Origin: JAYZDF01 sp036337945
Lineage (GTDB): Bacteria > Myxococcota > Kuafuiibacteriia > Kuafuiibacteriales > Kuafuiibacteriaceae
Direction: 5' to 3'
Length of the DNA stretch: 21,571 nucleotides
Assembly: GCA_036337945.1 (NCBI GenBank)
Contig: JAYZDF010000101.1
Coordinates: 1-21,571, forward strand
The position numbers and the translations under genes were made by a program. Within the stretch, counting starts at the first letter, position 1. Each line of letters begins with the position of its first letter. Below, in pieces: positions 1-7,556 of this stretch. Below the pieces are notes generated by a model that was not told where the DNA came from, ran no database searches, and worked only from the letters and a program-made list of their open reading frames with translations.

Positions 1-693
1 AACAATAACGCGAGTAAGCTGCAACACGCTTGAAAGATCAGAAGAGGTAATACGATATCCGCCACTCTTTTGATCTTCCCCTACCCCAAAATACAGACTA
101 GAACCTTGCTTTATTGCCCACATCGTATGGGTGACAGGATCAACGACCGTCGCAGCATACGAACCCTTGAGCAAAGCCGCAGCCCTTGAAATAGCACGTC
201 TCATTGCTGACTTTCTCTCAGAAGCATCAGCCTGTTTATCGTCTAACAAACGAGACAATTCTTCGGCAAAGCAGTGTTCGATGGTATGGACAACCATTTC
301 ACCATCGTTGTCAGACAGCACTTTGTGTCCTTGCTCTTGAAGCCACACTTTTAGGTCGTCACAATTGGTTACGTTACCATTGTGTGCGCCATACATAGTG
401 ACATGACAATCTACCTTATGAGGTTGCGAGTTTACTTCATCAACTGCGCCAAATGTCGCCCAACGAACTTGCCCGCAAAAGATATGTCCAGCTTTCTTCG
501 TGATTCCAAGCTCGTGAACCATTTGCGAAGGAGCACCCACACCTTTGAGTAACTCAAATGACTCATCTGCACCTTGAAAAGCACCGCCGGTTGAGTCGTA
601 GCCTCGATACTCTAAGGTTTCGAGAAGTTCAGCTGCGATCCTTCCAAGGTCATCTCGATTTTTTTCAACAACCAATCCGATTACGCCACACAT
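1..693 (-). CDS. GlmS-like amidotransferase, N-terminal glutaminase part (partial)
   Basis: This gene starts at ATG 693 and runs off the left edge, so only 231 residues are visible. The start MCGVIGL places Cys2 as the N-terminal nucleophile of a class II glutamine amidotransferase. LEYRGYDSTG (27-36), RWATFG (77-82) and HNGNVTN match GlmS, glutamine:fructose-6-phosphate aminotransferase, which makes glucosamine-6-phosphate for peptidoglycan and LPS. The sugar-isomerase (SIS) domains would lie outside the window. Some usual GlmS positions differ: the His of RWATHG is Phe81, and NAHPH reads NSQPH (88-92). The Asp equivalent to E. coli Asp123 appears kept in SDNDGE. A GGAAAG just before the ATG is a possible ribosome binding site. 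The family call is firm; whether this is the housekeeping GlmS or a divergent paralogue cannot be told from the visible part, so no symbol is given. Confidence 0.85.
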   Translation of the reverse strand, partial: MCGVIGLVVEKNRDDLGRIAAELLETLEYRGYDSTGGAFQGADESFELLKGVGAPSQMVHELGITKKAGHIFCGQVRWATFGAVDEVNSQPHKVDCHVTMYGAHNGNVTNCDDLKVWLQEQGHKVLSDNDGEMVVHTIEHCFAEELSRLLDDKQADASERKSAMRRAISRAAALLKGSYAATVVDPVTHTMWAIKQGSSLYFGVGEDQKSGGYRITSSDLSSVLQLTRVIV

Positions 694-776
694 AACTTTC
701 CGATGGTTAGCATGAAGAGATCAGAGCTGAAAAGACGACATTCGGTCGAAGCGCTCTAATGAAAAAGTAAGAAGAA

Positions 777-1001
777 TTACAGAACGCTTCGAGGAGGTTG
801 ATTTGAGCCATGAATTCGCCGCGATGACGGGGCGCGTTGCGCCCGTGACGCAATGGTCCAGACTGCGTGGACCAAGCCTGGGATAAATCCCAACATGGTC
901 AAAAGAATATTAATCCAGAATGATTTTCCGAAACCTACAGACAGAAAAACTCCCAAAGGCGGGAAAAAAATTGAGAAAATCAGTCGAAATAAGTTTTTCA
1001 C
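777..1001 (-). CDS. Pmp3/YqaE (UPF0057) family small membrane protein
   Basis: A 74-residue protein read from GTG 1001. Residues 4-52 are a clear match to the Pmp3/YqaE family of small proteolipids with two membrane helices: the first helix contains IFFPPLGVFL, followed by GFGKSFWINILLTMLGFIPGLVHAVW. Members occur in many bacteria, plants and fungi, where they are linked to salt or membrane-potential stress. The open frame extends upstream to about 1259, but that part is hydrophilic, unlike the family, and would overlap the divergent gene at 1094, so I start at the GTG directly before the first helix. An ATG about 32 codons earlier is possible but less likely. No good ribosome binding site fits the GTG; AGG lies only about 3 bases away. 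After the second helix there is a basic tail of about 24 residues (ASRAQRAPSSRR and on), longer than usual for the family. Confidence 0.75.
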   Translation of the reverse strand: MKNLFRLIFSIFFPPLGVFLSVGFGKSFWINILLTMLGFIPGLVHAVWTIASRAQRAPSSRRIHGSNQPPRSVL

Positions 1002-1045
1002 ACACCTAATATACGCACAGATTCTCAGTCGTAAATGGGTATATT

Positions 1046-1076
1046 TTGACACGAATCTAATTGATTCCGTGCTAAT
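1046..1076 (+). promoter_or_regulatory. candidate sigma70-type promoter of the GreA/B-like gene
   Basis: A perfect -35 hexamer TTGACA lies at 1046-1051. The best -10 candidate is GCTAAT at 1071-1076 (4 of 6), with a long 19-base spacer. It faces the ATG at 1094 and sits in the 92-base gap between two divergent genes. The spacer is not ideal, so this is tentative. Confidence 0.3.
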
Positions 1077-1093
1077 CATCGACTTCCCGATAA

Positions 1094-1570
1094 ATGAAAC
1101 AATTGATCGTTGAAAAAATTTGCGAAAACCTAAGCGCAGAGCAAGAAACGGCCAAAAAAGCCGCCGACTCCGCTCGTGAAGGAGCAACGCACGAGGATGC
1201 AAAAGCTGAGAACCAGTATGACACTCGTGGGCTTGAGGCTTCTTATCTCGCGGGGGCACAAGCGGAGCGGGTCTTACACTTATCAGACTGCATCGGACGC
1301 TTTAGAAACATTATCCTCAAGGACTTTTCTCGTGGAGCACCTGTGGGCCTCACTGCCTTGGTTCGCCTTGATGACGGCGAAGCTCAACAAGTCTATTTCA
1401 TTGCAGGGGACGCAGGCGGAATGAAGCTGACTGTAGAAAGCGAAAACATCATGGTCATTACTCCTAAATCTCCCTTAGGCCAGGCACTAATGGGAAAGAA
1501 AAGGGGAGACTTCATTGAAGTACGTATTCGAAATGACTTGAGGGAATTTGAAATTATCGATGTTCAATAA
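1094..1570 (+). CDS. GreA/GreB-family transcription elongation factor-like protein
   Basis: A 158-residue protein. Residues from about 83 to the end fit the GreA/GreB C-terminal FKBP-like domain: ALVRLDDGEAQQVYFIAG, then ITPKSPLGQALMGKKRGDFIEVR, with the family's SPLGxALxGKKxGD signature. The N-terminal part is a predicted helical region with acidic residues (GATHEDAKAENQYDTRGLEASYLAG), corresponding to the coiled coil that in GreA reaches the RNA polymerase active site through its secondary channel and rescues backtracked complexes. This type, with YDTRGLEASYLAG, is a recognisable subfamily distinct from canonical GreA and GreB, so I give no symbol. Transcript cleavage activity is inferred from the family. 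No clear ribosome binding site precedes the ATG. The gene is divergent from the Pmp3-like gene and convergent with the lipoprotein gene that follows, separated from it by only 9 bases. Confidence 0.8.
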   Translation: MKQLIVEKICENLSAEQETAKKAADSAREGATHEDAKAENQYDTRGLEASYLAGAQAERVLHLSDCIGRFRNIILKDFSRGAPVGLTALVRLDDGEAQQVYFIAGDAGGMKLTVESENIMVITPKSPLGQALMGKKRGDFIEVRIRNDLREFEIIDVQ

Positions 1571-1579
1571 CGTGTCGAT

Positions 1580-3928
1580 TTAGGGACGACAGTTATTAAG
1601 ATACTCAACCGTGATTTCCTGACCAGGGTCGGGAATCGCTGCGCCGTTAAAGCGAAGTACATTTCTCGAAACATCGTAAGTGTATCCGTTTTGAGGGTCT
1701 CGCAAGGCAGGTTGTCCATTAACTGTTACGACGATCGAGCCAGGGTCAGCGGGTTGGCTAAGCTCCCACTCCTCTAAAGGAACGAACACATTTAGTCCTA
1801 AGTTCCGCAACACGGGCTGCCAGTCTTCTTGGCAGATGTTCTGAAAGAGTCCACCAAATTGGTCAGTAAGCCAGTTGTATCTATATCCCGGCGCGGCGCG
1901 GCGGGTAATACAAGGCTCAGACACCGGTCCCGCAATCGCATGTACACTGGTTCGAGTGTTAGGTTTGATCGTTTGGAAAAATCTAAGGAGTAAATTATCA
2001 CTTTCTAGAGACTGGTCGTCTTCATCACTCATCGCTACAATTGCGAGACTGGCGTCATCTCGAAGAAATCCAATATTAGGATTGCGTATAGGATCATCGT
2101 CAGTACGCAGCGCTCTCTGTAGTGCTCTCATTGCAGCACCCCAGCCTGCCTCGATATAGGAACCAGTCACACCCACTTCAAATAAGCATCGAAACGCTTC
2201 TTCTCTTTGCGCATAATCATGCCTGATGATTCTAGGGTGCGGATAACAAAACTCTAGCTTTCCAGCATTGGAGGACCGAGAGTCCGTGACAATAACGCCC
2301 ATCTGGTAGTCAGCGTTTTGACTGTCCGCATACGAAATAAACTCAGATAAGTTATCGATAAGCCGGGCTTGCTCGTCATACATCGAGCAGCTGTTATCGA
2401 TGACCCAAAGGATATCTACTTTGGGACCGGTCAACTGCGTAAATTGATCCGTAACTGCGCCATCAACCCCGCCTTTACCGGTCAGCTTGATACGCACCGG
2501 CGTTTGATCCCCGCCGTTATGGTCAATGATCAAATTGGTATTGTGTGCTTCAGGCATGTCCCGAGTGGGATAAAACTGCAGCGCAACTTCGGCAGAAAGA
2601 TTTGATGGAATATCGAAACCTTGGGCAAAATTGGGAACGACATTTCCGTCAACACGAACACCAGTAACTTCAAAAAGATTATCGCCTGTACTTTCAAAGT
2701 CAAAACGGTTCACGCGCAACGGAGCACTTCCGGTACTGAAAATGTTTACAAACCGTGCCCCCGAAGTACATTCTGAGCGTTGTGCGGTTCCCGTCGGATT
2801 CCGATAAACGACAGTGCCGAAATCAAGAGTATAGGGGAACGCTTCAATTTCAGGAAGTGCGGCGGTTCCTTGAACCAGAACGCGAATTTGTGGACTCGAA
2901 GCATCGTTCGTATTGATCGTAATACGCCCTAAATCAAACTCGGTCTGCGGGATATATTTTATCCAGATATCTAATTTACCGCCGGGTGGAATGAGTTGAG
3001 GGAAAGTTCCTTCAACATCAAAAGCTTCCCAAGCCCGGCTCACAACCGCAGAAGTTATGGTCGCTGCGCGAGGACACCTATTGGTTATCTCCACACGCCT
3101 TCGGCCAGTCTGTCCTCGCTGGGTTTGCGGAAAGACAATCTCTGTAGGAAAGGCCGTTACGCAGCCTGAGAGCGGTGCTTCGCCCTCAAGTAACACGAGA
3201 AGCTCTGAACCTTCAGTTTCACGAATCAAGAGTTCACGAACAGGGACACCAGGACTTGTTGCTGCGGCGATATGCTCAATCGTTAACGTAATTGACTGAC
3301 CGCCCGGAATGACGAACGGCACATCTGGTTCTTCGATGATCGGGAACAAACTTCGGTCAACAAAGATTCGGTCAATAACGCATTCGTGCGAACTCAAAGA
3401 TGTGAGTTTAACTTCACGCTTATCTCCTGCCAAAAACGCAAGTCGACTTTGATCAGCAAACAAAACACACGGTTCACGCGCAGTTCCAGAGATTGGATAA
3501 CGAAGAGAAGGATAATCTGAATCATTTGTTGTGATCACTAAGTCCGCAAGCTGCGCGCCCGGAGCGAGTGGATCAAATCGAACAACGACCTCTTTTGTTT
3601 GCCCAGGGAGGACGACTTTCGGAACTTGCGTCAACAAGTAGGCGGATACACCAGCTCCTTCAATGACTGCACTATCGATTGTGAGTACGCCAGGCCCCTT
3701 GTTGGTTAAGGCTACTCGAACAGGCCCCGGCTTCGTTCGAGTCAGGACGACCTCTTCAAACTGCAGTTCTGTACCGGGCTCAGGGCTTGGGAACAAATCA
3801 GGGCGAAGCACCGAAAAGGTGTCTGCTTCACCGCAGGCAGAGACGAATATTGCTGCGCTTAACAACCAGCTTGCTCCAACCAACACCCGTTGTTTGGAGA
3901 GAATTGATGAAATTACGTGGTCACGCAT
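1580..3928 (-). CDS. large secreted lipoprotein with ASH-like (choice-of-anchor D) domains and a vWA domain
   Basis: A 782-residue protein with a signal sequence (basic start, hydrophobic 15-30) and a lipobox FVSAC with Cys32, so it is likely an outer-membrane or surface lipoprotein. From about residue 57 to 485 it has four beta-sandwich repeats of the ASPM/SPD-2/Hydin type called choice-of-anchor D in bacteria; visible signs are VALTNKGPGVLTI, the recurring GTA and NTNDAS motifs, and FDPLAPG. Residues about 504-700 form a von Willebrand A domain: VDILWVIDNSCSM gives the metal-site DxSxS as Asp511, Ser513 and Ser515, with MSDEDD near 633-638. A small C-terminal beta domain follows (about 730-777). 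Scattered cysteines could form disulfides. Such proteins are frequent in Myxococcota and relatives. Adhesion or binding is inferred; the ligand is unknown. It lies 100 bases downstream of the beta-helix gene and is convergent with the GreA/B-like gene. Confidence 0.85.
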   Translation of the reverse strand: MRDHVISSILSKQRVLVGASWLLSAAIFVSACGEADTFSVLRPDLFPSPEPGTELQFEEVVLTRTKPGPVRVALTNKGPGVLTIDSAVIEGAGVSAYLLTQVPKVVLPGQTKEVVVRFDPLAPGAQLADLVITTNDSDYPSLRYPISGTAREPCVLFADQSRLAFLAGDKREVKLTSLSSHECVIDRIFVDRSLFPIIEEPDVPFVIPGGQSITLTIEHIAAATSPGVPVRELLIRETEGSELLVLLEGEAPLSGCVTAFPTEIVFPQTQRGQTGRRRVEITNRCPRAATITSAVVSRAWEAFDVEGTFPQLIPPGGKLDIWIKYIPQTEFDLGRITINTNDASSPQIRVLVQGTAALPEIEAFPYTLDFGTVVYRNPTGTAQRSECTSGARFVNIFSTGSAPLRVNRFDFESTGDNLFEVTGVRVDGNVVPNFAQGFDIPSNLSAEVALQFYPTRDMPEAHNTNLIIDHNGGDQTPVRIKLTGKGGVDGAVTDQFTQLTGPKVDILWVIDNSCSMYDEQARLIDNLSEFISYADSQNADYQMGVIVTDSRSSNAGKLEFCYPHPRIIRHDYAQREEAFRCLFEVGVTGSYIEAGWGAAMRALQRALRTDDDPIRNPNIGFLRDDASLAIVAMSDEDDQSLESDNLLLRFFQTIKPNTRTSVHAIAGPVSEPCITRRAAPGYRYNWLTDQFGGLFQNICQEDWQPVLRNLGLNVFVPLEEWELSQPADPGSIVVTVNGQPALRDPQNGYTYDVSRNVLRFNGAAIPDPGQEITVEYLNNCRP

Positions 3929-3998
3929 TCTAGCTCCCGAACACCTCTTACCGTCCCCAAACGCATCATTTCACCTCGAACCCAAATATGGGTCGGTC

Positions 3999-4020
3999 AT
4001 TTGCCCTACTCCCGGCAAAT
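3999..4020 (-). other. inverted repeat after the beta-helix gene (weak terminator candidate)
   Basis: A perfect 7-base stem ATTTGCC/GGCAAAT with an 8-base loop lies just after the beta-helix gene stop on the minus strand. A second 5-base stem, ACCCA/TGGGT at 3980-3993, follows. Neither has a proper T-run, so these may be partial terminators or mRNA processing structures in the 100-base gap before the lipoprotein gene. Confidence 0.3.
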
Positions 4021-4028
4021 TTCTCATG

Positions 4029-5264
4029 TTATTCGCCGCTTTCTTGGCTTGGAGCCTGTAACGGAACCAGTATTCCTTGCTTCGTTACCAGTATGACCCC
4101 CTGCTCGTGCTCACCAACGCGAGAGATAACGTGATTGGGGTCACCCACGACCGTCACACCACAGGGAATCGCCCGCCCAGCCTGGAGCGTAGTATCAGCA
4201 CCTAGTATGGAACGATGACCAACGCAGCCGCCTAGAAACGAGGTCTTTAGGTCGATGTACTGTCCCTCATGCTCGATATGGACAGATCCTTTGAGTTTGG
4301 CATCTAAAATTTTTGCAAAACTCGTCAGGAAAACGTCCCGACCAAAAAGAGACAACTGAACCTTCTGACTCGAAAGATTCGCACCTGGCATTGCAGCACA
4401 ATAAGCGATGTCCGAAGAGCGCAAAACCTGGACTTTTTCTGCAAGCGTACAGCCCATCAGACGAACATGGTCGCCTACATTCACAGTGGAACCGAGCACA
4501 CTAGAATGAATGTGAGAATGAGGTCCAACAATACACTGCTCACCAATGATTGAGTTTTCGATATGTGCCGTCGGATGAACGGAAGCCGATGGATGGATGA
4601 AATTTCGAAGATCAGCAGAGGGCCGACCGAAACGCTTGCGCCACTTCGTTCGAACAATTCGTGAAGGCTCTCGCCGAAACGCATCCAACAAGAGCACAGC
4701 AACAGACATTTGAGAAAGACGAAGTAAATGTACCCAATGTCGAACATGGGCCACGAGGCGAGCTGTGATCTCTACATCTACCAAGCCAGGACCGTCATTA
4801 AAGTCGGGAACACGAATGGTAACTGGAGCATTCCTCAGCTGTTGAATCTTGGGCACACACACTTTTTGTAATTCGCCTCGTGACGAGAAATGACGCCCGG
4901 ATTTCAAAGCAAAGATGTCAAAAATGAAACTGCCGTCTTTTCCCCGGTTGACCTGGCCGGCAGGTTCGATCGCTCTTGCTGCGTGCGAATTAGGCATCGC
5001 TAGAGCAATATCTTCGTCGACAGTCATCGCATCGGCAGTGAAGTGGCGTAAGGCCATTTCTGTGAAGAATACATCATCAAAGAAGACTACACCTGGTTCG
5101 TCAGGCAGCTGAGCGAGGTCGTGAATTTCGATCAAATTGAGACCGCAGGCGGCACAAGCATCCTCTTGCCACTGGCGGATTGGTTTCGTGGCCACATAGA
5201 GGTCCCTTGCGGCTTCGTCGAAAGGATGAACTACTTTATCGGTTTTTATACGAAATGCTTTCAC
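4029..5264 (-). CDS. GlmU-like left-handed beta-helix (hexapeptide repeat) protein
   Basis: A 411-residue protein. The C-terminal half (about 221-385) carries hexapeptide repeats: NFIHPSASVHPTAHIENSI, IIGEQCIVGPHSHI, SVLGSTVNVGDHVRLMGCTL, then FLGGCVGHRSILGADTTLQAGRAIPCG and TVVGDPNHV. Together they predict a left-handed beta-helix like that of GlmU and other sugar-nucleotide acyl- or nucleotidyltransferases. The N-terminal half has FFDDVFFTEMALRHF (61-75), which may derive from a nucleotidyltransferase fold, but I see no intact GlmU-type LxAGxGTRM nucleotide-binding loop. A transferase role in sugar-nucleotide or envelope chemistry is possible; the substrate is unknown and it may be non-catalytic. 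It begins 20 bases after the dnaB stop on the same strand, so it is probably cotranscribed with dnaB. Confidence 0.7.
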   Translation of the reverse strand: MKAFRIKTDKVVHPFDEAARDLYVATKPIRQWQEDACAACGLNLIEIHDLAQLPDEPGVVFFDDVFFTEMALRHFTADAMTVDEDIALAMPNSHAARAIEPAGQVNRGKDGSFIFDIFALKSGRHFSSRGELQKVCVPKIQQLRNAPVTIRVPDFNDGPGLVDVEITARLVAHVRHWVHLLRLSQMSVAVLLLDAFRREPSRIVRTKWRKRFGRPSADLRNFIHPSASVHPTAHIENSIIGEQCIVGPHSHIHSSVLGSTVNVGDHVRLMGCTLAEKVQVLRSSDIAYCAAMPGANLSSQKVQLSLFGRDVFLTSFAKILDAKLKGSVHIEHEGQYIDLKTSFLGGCVGHRSILGADTTLQAGRAIPCGVTVVGDPNHVISRVGEHEQGVILVTKQGILVPLQAPSQESGE

Positions 5265-5284
5265 AATTGATTTCGCGGCAGGCG

Positions 5285-6658
5285 CTACTCGGCTAAATTT
5301 TCAAACAAGGTGTATTCAGCGAAGAACCGGAGCCGAGCTTTTCCGGTAGGACCACTTCGCTGTTTGGCAATAATCACTTCAGCAACACCTTTATCCTCAG
5401 ATTCTTCGTTGTAATACTCGTCTCGATACACAAACATGATGATATCGGCATCCTGCTCGATCGCACCCGATTCACGAAGATCTGATAAGACGGGTCTTTT
5501 GTCAGGCCGGGATTCCAATGAACGGTTTAGCTGAGAAAGCGCTATCACCGGCACGTTCAATTCTTTTGCGAGGGCTTTTAGACCTCGGGAGATCTCAGAG
5601 ATCTCTTGTTCACGGCCTTGCGCGTTCTTTGAGCCTCGCATCAACTGGAGATAATCGATCACGATAAGATCAAGCCCGTGTTCGGTAGCGAGACGCCGAC
5701 ACTTACCTCTGAGATCACTCAGCGCAATGGAACCCGTATCATCGATATATATGCTCGCCTCGGAAAGCGCACCAGCAGCCTTCGCAAGCTTAGGCCAGTC
5801 TGAATCTTTCAAATTACCACTACGCATATTGGTCGCGTTGATGCGGCCTTCACTACACAACATACGCTTGACCAATTGCTGATCCGCCATTTCGAGGGAA
5901 AAAACGGCGACGGAAGCATTACTTTTGAGCGAACAGTTGACTGCAAGATTCAAAGCAAACGCTGTTTTACCCATACCTGGTCGACCAGCGATAATGATCA
6001 AGTCAGAGCGCTGCAAACCAGAAGTCAAAAAATCTAGTTTTTGAAATCCCGTCGCGATGCCGGTTATGTCTCGTTTGTTCGCGTGGAGTTCTTCGATTTC
6101 AGCGAACGCAGACTTCAGTGCTTCTTCGATGTGCAAGACGCCTCTGCGGTCCGACGTTTTCCGAACATCCAGAACCATTTGTTCGGCATCATCGAGGACT
6201 GTCTCTGCATCGCCTCCGTCAAAACCCGATTTTACAATATTGGTTCCCGCATCAATCAAACGACGGAGAATTGACTTCGCGCGAACTAGTTTTGCGTAGT
6301 ATTCGATGTTGGCAGCCGTTGGAACAGCTTCCGTGAGTGCAACGAGGGCAGCCGGACCGCCAACAGCAGTAATCTCTTTCGTATCGGTCAAGTAAGATTG
6401 CAGCGTGATCAAATCGACAGCGCTATTGTTGTCCCAAAGACTCAACATCGCTGCGTAAACTTTTCCGTGCGAAGGGTTATAGAAATCTTCGTCTTTGACA
6501 ATACCTTGCGCAATATCGGCGGCGGCATTACTAATGAGAATTGAACCTAAAACAGCCCGCTCTGCTTCAAGATCTTGTGGAGGCAGTCGCCCTGAAGGGC
6601 CCCGCGGTGAGGGCTCGGGCGCCCAGCCTGGCGGTTCTTCGTTTGGATGCATCACCAT
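5285..6658 (-). CDS. dnaB: replicative DNA helicase DnaB
   Basis: A 457-residue protein of normal DnaB length. Residues about 28-130 are the DnaB N-terminal domain (LPPQDLEAERAVLGSILI), which mediates hexamer and primase contacts. The RecA-like ATPase domain starts near 198 (TGFQKLDFLTSGLQRSDL). Walker A is GRPGMGKT (225-232), SLEM contains the likely catalytic Glu256, Walker B is LIVIDYLQLM (331-340), and ALSQLNR and LSDLRESGAIEQDAD are the helicase motifs that follow. KQRSGPTGKARLRF near the end holds the arginine finger region. The enzyme unwinds the template ahead of the fork using ATP. No intein interrupts it. Its first 27 residues form a Pro/Gly-rich extension (EEPPGWAPEPSPRG). It follows rplI after a 207-base gap, the classical rplI-dnaB order. 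Confidence 0.97.
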   Translation of the reverse strand: MVMHPNEEPPGWAPEPSPRGPSGRLPPQDLEAERAVLGSILISNAAADIAQGIVKDEDFYNPSHGKVYAAMLSLWDNNSAVDLITLQSYLTDTKEITAVGGPAALVALTEAVPTAANIEYYAKLVRAKSILRRLIDAGTNIVKSGFDGGDAETVLDDAEQMVLDVRKTSDRRGVLHIEEALKSAFAEIEELHANKRDITGIATGFQKLDFLTSGLQRSDLIIIAGRPGMGKTAFALNLAVNCSLKSNASVAVFSLEMADQQLVKRMLCSEGRINATNMRSGNLKDSDWPKLAKAAGALSEASIYIDDTGSIALSDLRGKCRRLATEHGLDLIVIDYLQLMRGSKNAQGREQEISEISRGLKALAKELNVPVIALSQLNRSLESRPDKRPVLSDLRESGAIEQDADIIMFVYRDEYYNEESEDKGVAEVIIAKQRSGPTGKARLRFFAEYTLFENLAE

Positions 6659-6789
6659 AAACTAACGCCTTCAATGTGCCACGCGAGAATAATGAGCACA
6701 AACGCAAAAAAGAATAAATGCGAATCCGTCTGAGGAGGTTACTTCTCTTTAAGGAGCTACGAGATTGAAAATATGAGGTAATAGGATTT

Positions 6790-6816
6790 CAGCGCTCCAA
6801 GGAAGGAAGAGCACTG
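6790..6816 (-). other. inverted repeat in the rplI-dnaB gap
   Basis: On the minus strand, CAGTGCTC and GAGCGCTG can form an 8-pair stem with one G-T wobble and an 11-base loop. No T-run follows. It lies between rplI and dnaB and may be a processing or attenuation structure. The rest of this 207-base gap (6659-6865) contains no gene I can support. Confidence 0.25.
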
Positions 6817-6835
6817 AGGAGCAAAAATGCAGGAA

Positions 6836-6859
6836 GAACGCGCCCGAGTGAGTGCGTTC
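6836..6859 (-). terminator. weak hairpin terminator or attenuator after rplI
   Basis: Seven bases after the rplI stop codon on the minus strand, GAACGC and GCGTTC form a perfect 6-base stem around a 12-base loop. It is followed by TTCCTGCATTTTT, so the T-rich part is displaced by several bases. It could give partial termination between the ribosomal-protein genes and dnaB. Confidence 0.35.
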
Positions 6860-6865
6860 GCTAGC

Positions 6866-7534
6866 CTAGATGCTGTCAGCAGGGTCAGGTTCGCCAGCAG
6901 CGGCAGCTTCTTTCTTCGCTTTATCAGCAGCTTTTTGCTTGGCGAGCATTTCAGCGGCTTCAGCCTCTAAACGAGCGTTTCGTTCTGCTTCGGCTTGCTG
7001 AGCTGCTTCGACCTTGGCTTTTTCAGCTTCAACGTCTTCCGTTCCTTCGGGAACTACCCAAAATGGAACTTCAGCTTCGATGCCTCCGTTGAGGCGAACC
7101 TTGCTGAGGAATTTGCCTACGGTATTCACTCGTCCATTGTTTGGAAGATTGATTTTCCGATGGTCGACGTTAAAGCCTGATTCCTTCAAAACGCCAGCGA
7201 TGCTTCGATTGGTGACTGCGCCAAATAGTTTTGGGAGCAGATCCATAATCGGTTCGCCATTTTCGTTCAGTGGAGGAGGAGCGGTTTTTGCGGTTATAAC
7301 AATAACCAACTGCTCAATTTTCGTCTTATCGCTTTCAGCCTGTGCCGTCGCTTTTTCACGGTTATGCGCAGCGAGACGCTTTTGATGTTGAAGCTCGCGG
7401 ATTGAACGCGGAGAAGCGAGTTCAGCCTTTTTTTGTGGAAGCAGGAAGTTACGTCCGTAACCGTCTTTCACTGTTACGAGGTCACCTACGACACCGAGAT
7501 GAGGCACATCTTCTTTAAGAATTACATTCATCAT
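6866..7534 (-). CDS. rplI: 50S ribosomal protein L9 with C-terminal extension
   Basis: A 222-residue L9; typical L9 is about 150 residues. The N-terminal domain is canonical: MNVILKEDVPHLGVVGDLVTVKDGYGRNFLLPQKKAELAS carries the L9 signature. A long helix (about 45-80) links to the C-terminal domain, where KLFGAVTNRSIAGVLKESGFNVDHRKI (102-128) is recognisable. A Pro-rich insertion, PPPLNENGEPI, precedes it. From about 164 onward a highly charged Ala/Glu/Lys tail (EAEKAKVEAAQQAEAERNARL and on) is extra to the family. L9 binds 23S rRNA near the L1 stalk and helps reading-frame maintenance. The ORF begins Met-Met; the first ATG has the better spacing (11 bases) from AAGGA. It starts 22 bases after the rpsF stop, and rpsR is absent from that gap. 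Confidence 0.95.
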   Translation of the reverse strand: MMNVILKEDVPHLGVVGDLVTVKDGYGRNFLLPQKKAELASPRSIRELQHQKRLAAHNREKATAQAESDKTKIEQLVIVITAKTAPPPLNENGEPIMDLLPKLFGAVTNRSIAGVLKESGFNVDHRKINLPNNGRVNTVGKFLSKVRLNGGIEAEVPFWVVPEGTEDVEAEKAKVEAAQQAEAERNARLEAEAAEMLAKQKAADKAKKEAAAAGEPDPADSI

Positions 7535-7556
7535 GATTTGGTCCGTCCTTTGTCTA

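Noticed and set aside
830..844. GGGCGC-GTT-GCGCCC perfect hairpin, possible terminator
   Set aside because: It lies inside the coding frame of the Pmp3-like tail and has no T-run, so I did not call it a terminator.
1001..1259. Upstream part of the long minus-strand frame ending at 777 as a real N-terminus
   Set aside because: It is hydrophilic, unlike the Pmp3 family, and overlaps the well-supported GreA/B-like gene.
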